A stretch of 64,000 nucleotides of DNA, taken from CATQHS01 sp965203375 (GTDB lineage: Bacteria > Actinomycetota > Acidimicrobiia > Acidimicrobiales > Aldehydirespiratoraceae). A program made the translations under genes and the position numbers. The DNA lies in contig OZ241886.1 of the NCBI GenBank assembly GCA_965203375.1, positions 1,178,001-1,242,000 of the forward strand, given 5' to 3'. Below the pieces are notes generated by a model. The model worked only from the letters and a program-made list of their open reading frames with translations. It did no database searches and was not told where the DNA came from. Within the stretch, counting starts at the first letter, position 1; every line of letters begins with the position of its first letter. This document shows, one piece after another, positions 59,223-64,000 of the stretch.

Positions 59223-59287
59223 CGCTCCACCAGTCTGCGCACCGGCTGGGTGGGCTCGAACCAGACCCCCCACTCGACTGGGCCCAT
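59219..59287 (-). other. 22-residue micro-ORF: near-identical copy of the LLM gene start
   Basis: ATG 59287 opens an ORF beginning MGPVEWGVWFEPTQPVRRL, nearly the same as the gene's MSSVEWGVWFEPTQPVRRL. After GAG CGA it ends in TGA, which overlaps ATG 59222 (ATGA). The unit is 65 bases. ATG 59287 lies just after the creatininase stop. Confidence 0.7.
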
Positions 59288-59290
59288 CTC

Positions 59291-60091
59291 TCAGGCTCCT
59301 TGAGCGGCGGGCCCGGGCGCTCCGGCCCCGAAGTCGAAGGCGGCGATCTCGGCCATCTGCTCGCCCAGCAGCCCCACCGCCGCCTCGAAGAGGCGCTCGC
59401 CTTCGGCCGCGCTGGCCCCCGTGGGGTCGCCGATGTGGCCGTGGGGGCCGAAGTCGTCGGACAGCCACCCGAAGGAGACCGCCCCCCCGAACCGCACGTG
59501 GCGGTTGGCGGCCAGGCCGTCGGGCACGGCCCGGCCCGCCCGGTCGAGCCGCACCAGGTGGGGGCGCAGGTGCATGAACACCGACGTTTCCTCGTGGCCG
59601 CCGTGGATGCCCATGCCGCCCTCGGCTGCGGGCGAGGCGCCGCCCTGGTCGGGGGGCACGAACGGGTGGACCAAGAAGGTCATCAGGCCGTGCCGGAGCC
59701 GGATGTCGCGGCAGGCCACGTTGAGCAGGGCCGAGTTGCCGCCGTGGCCGTTGAGGAACACCAGCCGCCGGGCCCGGGTGGCGGCCACCGAGCGGGCGAT
59801 GTCGTCGAGCACGGCCAGCAGGGTTTCGGCCGACAGCCACAGCGTCCCCGGCGACCAGGCGTGCTCGTTGGACTTCGACACCGACAGGGTGGGCAGCAGC
59901 CACAGGTCGCAGGCGTCGCCGTGGTCGGCCACCAGCCGGGCCGCGGCCTCATGGGCGATCACATGGTCCACCGACAGGGGCAGATGGGGGCCGTGCTGCT
60001 CCACCGCGCCGATGGGCTGGACGATCACCGCCGACTCGGTGACCCGCTCGCCCACCTCGGGCCCGCTGAGGTCCTCCAGGCGCCTGCTCAC
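59291..60091 (-). CDS. Creatininase-family amidohydrolase
   Basis: 266 residues. Metal-binding blocks PIGAVEQHGPHLPLSVDH, VFLNGHGGNSALLNVACRD and GIHGGHEETSVFMHLRP are complete, so hydrolase activity is likely (creatininase, or F420/mycofactocin-related MftE-like). The MftE-like option is only hinted at by the actinobacterial context. GTG 60091 starts 15 bases after the DinB-like gene. It lies in a row with the LLM oxidoreductase. Confidence 0.88.
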   Translation of the reverse strand: MSRRLEDLSGPEVGERVTESAVIVQPIGAVEQHGPHLPLSVDHVIAHEAAARLVADHGDACDLWLLPTLSVSKSNEHAWSPGTLWLSAETLLAVLDDIARSVAATRARRLVFLNGHGGNSALLNVACRDIRLRHGLMTFLVHPFVPPDQGGASPAAEGGMGIHGGHEETSVFMHLRPHLVRLDRAGRAVPDGLAANRHVRFGGAVSFGWLSDDFGPHGHIGDPTGASAAEGERLFEAAVGLLGEQMAEIAAFDFGAGAPGPAAQGA

Positions 60092-60106
60092 AGTGGGACG
60101 GGCCTT

Positions 60107-60673
60107 CTAGAACGGGCTGAGGCCCATCCGGTTGCGTATGGACATCAGCTCGCCCAGATGGTTGAAGCCGTGGCCCACCGCCGGCCATTTGAGGAACCAG
60201 GCCGCGCTCTGGCCGTCCCACATGAAGTAGAGCCAGTCGAACCGGTCCTCGGGGGCGCCCGCGGCCCGCAGCGCCCGAGCGGGGTCGGGGGCCTCGCTCA
60301 GGTCCGGCAGCCCGTCGTCGTCCAGCCAGGCCGCGGTGGATTCGATCACCTCCAAGGCGTAGGCCCCCACCGCCTCGGGGTCCAGCACCTCCACCAGCTC
60401 GGTGTCCTCGGCCTCGGCCAGGCCCCGCCACAAGTTTTCGTCGATGCCGATGCGGCCAGCCCAGCCCTCCACCACCTCGCCGACGCCGCGGAGCACGCGG
60501 TTGACGGCCACGTCATGGTGGCGGGCCAAGTGCCACAGGATGTAGGTGGGGGCGATCCCGCCCCCGTCGGCCCGCTCGCCCCGGCGCTCGGGGGGCATCA
60601 GGCCCAGCACCCCCCGGTCGATCCGGTTCCGCAGCGACCGCAAGTCGTCGACGACCCAAGCCCTCAGATCCAT
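60107..60673 (-). CDS. DinB-fold protein
   Basis: 188 residues from ATG 60673. A four-helix DinB/mycothiol-dependent type bundle: PTYILWHLARHHDVAVNRVL carries the first metal-site His, and WPAVGHGFNHLGELMSIRNRMGL the C-terminal HxxxH. It could be a thiol transferase or isomerase. The start was chosen because TACGAT lies 7 bases upstream; an ATG at 60715 is also in frame. Confidence 0.8.
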   Translation of the reverse strand: MDLRAWVVDDLRSLRNRIDRGVLGLMPPERRGERADGGGIAPTYILWHLARHHDVAVNRVLRGVGEVVEGWAGRIGIDENLWRGLAEAEDTELVEVLDPEAVGAYALEVIESTAAWLDDDGLPDLSEAPDPARALRAAGAPEDRFDWLYFMWDGQSAAWFLKWPAVGHGFNHLGELMSIRNRMGLSPF

Positions 60674-60680
60674 GCCCCCC

Positions 60681-60686
60681 ATCGTA
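60681..60686 (-). promoter_or_regulatory. Candidate -10 (TACGAT) for the DinB-like gene
   Basis: Minus strand TACGAT, 7 bases, then ATG 60673. Confidence 0.5.
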
Positions 60687-60764
60687 AGGCCGGGCTGCTC
60701 TGTCCGTGCCGTCATGGAAGCTGTCGCCGGGCGCGGCCAACCCTCTTTGGCTCTTGCCTGATAC

Positions 60765-61038
60765 GGCCGGCGGGTCCTGTCACGGGCGCCCGGCTGGGTT
60801 CCCCCTTCTAGCGGTTGCTCCTTCTGGCGGTTGCTTCGTCTTTCTGGCGGTTGCTTCGTCCCGGCCGGCGGGTCCTGTCACGGGCGCGGTTTTGCCGCGG
60901 GGCGGCAAAACCTTGCCCCCGTGCCACCCCCCGGCCTGGCCCTCGGCGCTCGGGGACCCGCTCACCTGAACGCCCGGTCCGCTCGGGCTCCCCATGCCGC
61001 GGTTGGTCGGGCGGCTCGGCGCTCGGGGACCCGCTCAC
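60765..61038 (+). repeat. Repeat-rich divergent intergenic region with a 10-bp hairpin
   Basis: The ~520-base gap between DinB (-) and DUF222 (+) holds no gene that I can support. It contains GGCCGGCGGGTCCTGTCACGGGCGC twice (60766, 60865 areas), CTGGCGGTTGCTTCGT three times in varied form, and TCGGCGCTCGGGGACCCGCTCAC twice (near 60945 and 61016). GGTTTTGCCG/CGGCAAAACC (60888-60912) is a perfect stem with a CGGGG loop. Confidence 0.75.
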
Positions 61039-61184
61039 ACGAACGGCCCCGGTTCGCTCGGGCTCCCCAGTGCCGCTGGCCCGATGCGGTGGCGGGTCTG
61101 ACCTGTTGTTGAGGATAGTTGGGTAGATTCAAAGAAATCTCAGAAAATATCGGGATAAAGGGTGTGATTGTCTCACCCATGGTG

Positions 61185-61190
61185 TAGAGT
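61185..61190 (+). promoter_or_regulatory. Candidate -10 (TAGAGT) for the DUF222/HNH gene
   Basis: TAGAGT, 6 bases, then ATG 61197; upstream DNA is AT-rich (61115-61170). Confidence 0.6.
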
Positions 61191-61196
61191 GATCAC

Positions 61197-62987
61197 ATGT
61201 TCACAGAAACGGTCGAACGCATCAACGGGGGGCTGGCCCGGCTGCTGGAAGCGGTCCGGGCCGGGGACCTGCCGGCAGCCCGCCTGAAGGACCTGATCGC
61301 GGCCAGCCGGGCCTGGGAAGCCAAAGTGGTCTCCCTGCAGACCGACGCCGCCCGGTTGATCTCAGACCGGGAGGGCCACGGCGACGGCGGGGCATCGGTG
61401 CTGCGCGACCAGGCCGGCAAATCGAGGGGTCAGGCCCGCCGCAGCCTCGGCGCCGCCGAAGTTCTCGACGAGATGCCCTCGCTGCGGGGCGCGGTGGACT
61501 CCGGGGAAGTGCCGTTGGCCAACGCCGAGCGCCTGGCCGACGCGGCCCGGCGCACGGCTCCCGAGGCGGTGGACTCCGCTTCTGATCTGCTGGCCATGGC
61601 CCGCGAACTGCCCCCGGACCGGTTCGCCCGCGAGGCCGGCGCCTGGGCCCAGCGCCACCAGAGCGACCACGGACATGGCGACTGGATCAACAAGCGCCGC
61701 CGCCGGTACCTCAAGACCTGGAAACAACAAGACGGCATGGTCCGCCTCGACGGCCTGTTGGACCCCGAGACCGGCACCCGCATCTGCAACCGCCTCCAAG
61801 ACACCGCCGAAGAACTCCGCCGCCAAGACCAACAAACAACCCGCAACCGCGCCGCCGCCGCAGCCGCTGGCGAAGACCCGGCCAGCGGCAACGCCCCGGC
61901 CGGCGGCCAAAGCCCGACCGGTGGCGACGCCACGGCCAGCGGACAGGCACCGAGCCCCGGCGAAGGAACCGCCGCCTGGAGCCGGACCATCCCCGAAGGG
62001 CTCGCGGCCAGCGGCGGAGGTGACACGGCCGCCGGTGGCTCAGGTCGCAGCGAGGGGACCCGATCTTGGGATCAGCTACGAGCCGACGCCCTGGACCTGC
62101 TCACCTCCGGCGCCGCCGACGACAAGGGACGCGGCGGCACCGGCGGGCGGCCCAAAGCCGAGGTCATCGTGGTGGCCGACATCGGCGCCCTCACCGGCGA
62201 CGACCCCGCCGGGCGCTGCGAAATCCCCGGCACCGGGCCCATGCCCCCAGAGGTGCTTCAGCGCATCGCCTGCGACGCCCAACTCACCGGCCTCCTCTTC
62301 AGCGACGGCAAGCCCCTGCACCACGGGTCCACGGTGCGCACCGCCACCACCGCCCAATGGCGGATGCTCATCGCCCGCGACCGCGGCTGCATCGGCTGCG
62401 GCGCCGAACCCGGCCAATGCCAAGCCCACCACATCACCCCCTACGCCCGACTACGGCGAACCGACATCGAAAACCTCGTCCTCGTCTGCTGGCGCTGCCA
62501 CCACAACATCCACGACCACCACTGGCAAGTCACCCACCGCAACGGCAAACCCGCCCTCCAACCCCCCGACCCCCTGGCCCCGCCCGGCCCCGCCGACGGC
62601 CGACACCCCCACGACCAAAACCCCCGCGAACCTCGACGACCGCGACCGGGCCGCGGCCCGCAACCGGCCAGAGCCCGGGCTGAACCGGCCCCGACCCGCC
62701 CCGGATCAGCCCGCCCGGCCGGCGACCCCGACCCGCCACAGCGACCAACCGCAACTCGGGCGGCGGCGCGGTCAGCCCAACGGCGCCCGGCCGGCGACCC
62801 CGACCCGCCACAGCGACCAACCGCAACTCGGGCGGCGGCGCGGTCAGCCCAACGGCGCCCGGCCGACGGCCCCGACCCGCCACAGCGACTAACTGCAATT
62901 CGGCCAGCGGCGCGGTCAGCCCAACGGCACCCGGCCGGCGGCCCCGACCCGCCCCGGCAAACAGCACCCGCCCTCTTCCCGGCCTGA
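61197..62987 (+). CDS. DUF222 and HNH endonuclease domain protein
   Basis: 596 residues. The N-terminal DUF222 helical region (RSLGAAEVLDEMPSLRGAVDSGEVPLANAERLADAAR) is followed by a Gly/Ala-rich linker (~220-290) and the HNH motif near 395-435 (CIGCGAEPGQCQAHHITPYA, DIENLVLVCWRCHHNIHDHHW). A proline/arginine-rich tail with a 24-residue repeat follows. These proteins are abundant and multicopy in actinobacteria, possibly linked to mobile DNA; the function is unproven. Confidence 0.9.
   Translation: MFTETVERINGGLARLLEAVRAGDLPAARLKDLIAASRAWEAKVVSLQTDAARLISDREGHGDGGASVLRDQAGKSRGQARRSLGAAEVLDEMPSLRGAVDSGEVPLANAERLADAARRTAPEAVDSASDLLAMARELPPDRFAREAGAWAQRHQSDHGHGDWINKRRRRYLKTWKQQDGMVRLDGLLDPETGTRICNRLQDTAEELRRQDQQTTRNRAAAAAAGEDPASGNAPAGGQSPTGGDATASGQAPSPGEGTAAWSRTIPEGLAASGGGDTAAGGSGRSEGTRSWDQLRADALDLLTSGAADDKGRGGTGGRPKAEVIVVADIGALTGDDPAGRCEIPGTGPMPPEVLQRIACDAQLTGLLFSDGKPLHHGSTVRTATTAQWRMLIARDRGCIGCGAEPGQCQAHHITPYARLRRTDIENLVLVCWRCHHNIHDHHWQVTHRNGKPALQPPDPLAPPGPADGRHPHDQNPREPRRPRPGRGPQPARARAEPAPTRPGSARPAGDPDPPQRPTATRAAARSAQRRPAGDPDPPQRPTATRAAARSAQRRPADGPDPPQRLTAIRPAARSAQRHPAGGPDPPRQTAPALFPA
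62721..62950 (+). repeat. 72-bp tandem repeat (3.2 copies) in the HNH gene tail
   Basis: Units start at 62721, 62793 and 62865, with a partial one at 62937, encoding GDPDPPQRPTATRAAARSAQ and variants. The spacing of 72 keeps the frame; the first two copies are almost identical. Confidence 0.92.
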
Positions 62988-63078
62988 CCACAAGAACAGA
63001 GATGCGACATCCCAAACTAGGGCTAGAACGGGCCCGCTGGCGGCGCCTTCTGCCCGGGAATGTCAATCAGATTCGCAG

Positions 63079-63084
63079 TAATGT
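63079..63084 (+). promoter_or_regulatory. Candidate -10 (TAATGT) for the membrane OB-fold gene
   Basis: TAATGT, 7 bases, then GTG 63092; this decides the start. Confidence 0.5.
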
Positions 63085-63091
63085 CGCTCGT

Positions 63092-63637
63092 GTGACAGGG
63101 CTGTTCATCGCCGCCATTGCCGTGGGCGCCCCGTTGCTGATCTGGCCCGTTTTCGGCGGCGGCGGCGGTGACCCGGCCGCTAGCGGCAGAGGAGCCAAAG
63201 CGCTCACCCGGCTCGGCCCACTCGCATTCGTCCTCGCTTTTTTCGGGTTGACCGGCTTGCTGATCAACCGCTGGACCAACACGGAACCCGGCGCCGCCCT
63301 GGGCATCGCTTCCGCGGTGGGCGTCGCGGCGGGGGTGCTGAACAGCATTGTGTTCGCCTTGATCCGCCGCACCGAAGTCTCCAGCGAAACCCCCGACAAA
63401 GCCCTAGAAGGCGCCATCGCCCGGGTGACGCTGCCCGTCTCAGAGCAGCACAGGGGCATGATCGTGCTCGACGTGGGCGGCACCCAAACCCGGATGACGG
63501 CTTCGCTGGTTGGCGGCGACGAAGACGGGGAGATTGAAGCAGGCGCCAAGGTCATCGTGGTCGCCGTCGAGGGCGGCGTCGCGCTTGTCACCAGACTGCC
63601 CCATGAACTAGAGGCCATCGGCAGCGCTCAAACTTGA
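63092..63637 (+). CDS. NfeD-like membrane protein with C-terminal OB-fold
   Basis: 181 residues from GTG 63092. Three membrane helices (LFIAAIAVGAPLLIWPVF, LAFVLAFFGLTGLLI, AALGIASAVGVAAGVLNSIVFALI) are followed by a soluble beta domain (GAIARVTLPVSEQHRGMIVLDVGG..EIEAGAKVIVVAVEGGVALVTRL), as in NfeD/YqfA partners of flotillin. An earlier ATG at 63002 is possible but less supported. No flotillin gene is visible; the partner may lie outside. Confidence 0.75.
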   Translation: MTGLFIAAIAVGAPLLIWPVFGGGGGDPAASGRGAKALTRLGPLAFVLAFFGLTGLLINRWTNTEPGAALGIASAVGVAAGVLNSIVFALIRRTEVSSETPDKALEGAIARVTLPVSEQHRGMIVLDVGGTQTRMTASLVGGDEDGEIEAGAKVIVVAVEGGVALVTRLPHELEAIGSAQT

Positions 63638-63667
63638 ACCCCGGATCTGTCGACCCGCACGCCTGTG

Positions 63668-64000
63668 TCAGTTGGCGCTGGCTCGCAGGGAGTCGACTGG
63701 CTCGAACAGCGAGGCCCGCAGCGCCGGGTAGAGGCCGGCCAGCAGGCCCACCGCCGCCCCCAGCAGGGGAGCGGCCACCGGGATGGCCGGGTTGAGCACC
63801 GGCGTCCAGGTGCGGGCGGCCGACACGCCCACCACGGTCAGGACCCCCAGCGAGGTGCCCACCATCCCGCCGAACAGCCCCACCCCGGTCGACTCCAGCA
63901 GGAACTGGTAGGCGATGTGGCGCCGCCCCGCCCCCAGGGCCCGGCGGAGCCCGATCTCGCTCACCCGCTCCAGCACCGAGACCAGCGTCACGTTGGCGAT
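63668..64000 (-). CDS. ABC transporter permease (MacB/FtsX type), C-terminal part
   Basis: Only the last ~110 residues are in the window; the frame is open to the right edge. VTLVSVLERVSEIGLRRALGAGRRHIAYQFLLESTGVGLFGGMVGTSLG and the closing GLLAGLYPALRASLFEPVDSLRA are the FtsX domain end of macrolide/lipoprotein-type permeases. The partner ATPase is presumably beyond the edge. Confidence 0.88.
   Translation of the reverse strand: MANVTLVSVLERVSEIGLRRALGAGRRHIAYQFLLESTGVGLFGGMVGTSLGVLTVVGVSAARTWTPVLNPAIPVAAPLLGAAVGLLAGLYPALRASLFEPVDSLRASAN

Noticed and set aside
60888..60912. Rho-independent terminator
   Set aside because: A perfect stem, but no T-run on either strand, and it sits between divergently transcribed genes where no transcript should end.
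1..64000. rRNA operon, prophage or replication origin
   Set aside because: No rRNA-like sequence, phage structural genes, integrase, DnaA-box cluster or rep gene was recognised.

Overview
The window is high-GC actinobacterial chromosome, most like class Acidimicrobiia (a family-level guess from gene content, not from a marker). Supporting signs are the order tig-clpP-clpX-folC-ndk-mreBCD-mrdA-rodA-radical SAM-DUF2344-rng, two F420-type luciferase-like oxidoreductases, a DUF222/HNH protein, a reduced tad pilus operon, and many genes whose start codon lies 6-8 bases after a TANNNT box, as expected for leaderless mRNAs.

Layout. 1-2587: end of an AT-rich N6-adenine DNA methyltransferase, probably acquired. 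2615-8443: response regulator, then tyrA-aroA-cmk-plsC, with ispH on the other strand. 8540-15594: tad pilus operon on the minus strand with a divergent HTH regulator at 15682. 16021-17282: methyltransferase and tRNA-Gly. 17457-33448: housekeeping block for proteostasis, folate, nucleotides, the rod complex and RNase E/G. 33540-44341: accessory island with MazEF-like and AbiE-like toxin-antitoxin pairs, a broken nucleotidyltransferase, a very unusual split type ISP restriction-modification gene, and small or unknown genes. 44338-49575: broken PhyH gene, fused Fe-S/NrfD protein and molybdopterin oxidoreductase. 49599-52213: broken lipoprotein, broken methyltransferase and a defective IS. 52274-60673: metabolic genes and a DrrAB-type ABC transporter. 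61197-64000: DUF222/HNH gene, a membrane OB-fold protein and the end of an ABC permease.

Two linked observations stand out. (1) The type ISP gene at 34423-40079 holds a 15-G tract, a 17-unit heptanucleotide tract and an (AG)10 tract. Its last domain is a separate ORF, joined to the main ORF through diverged tandem copies of one roughly 40-residue module, most of them chained by GTGA/ATGA stop-start overlaps. (2) The same architecture recurs on a small scale at ordinary operon junctions (aroA-cmk, mreC-mreD, tadB-tadC, ABC ATPase-permease, creatininase-LLM, NrfD-molybdoenzyme). There the gap is filled by one to three micro-ORFs, often diverged copies of the next gene's 5' end, each linked by a four-base NTGA overlap, so a ribosome could pass from gene to gene without leaving the message. 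I call these 'relay micro-ORFs'. They may be a general mode of operon evolution in this lineage. No translation has been shown; this is inference from sequence.

Many other gene edges carry short direct duplications of the 3' or 5' end of the neighbouring gene, so edge duplication seems to be an active process in this genome.
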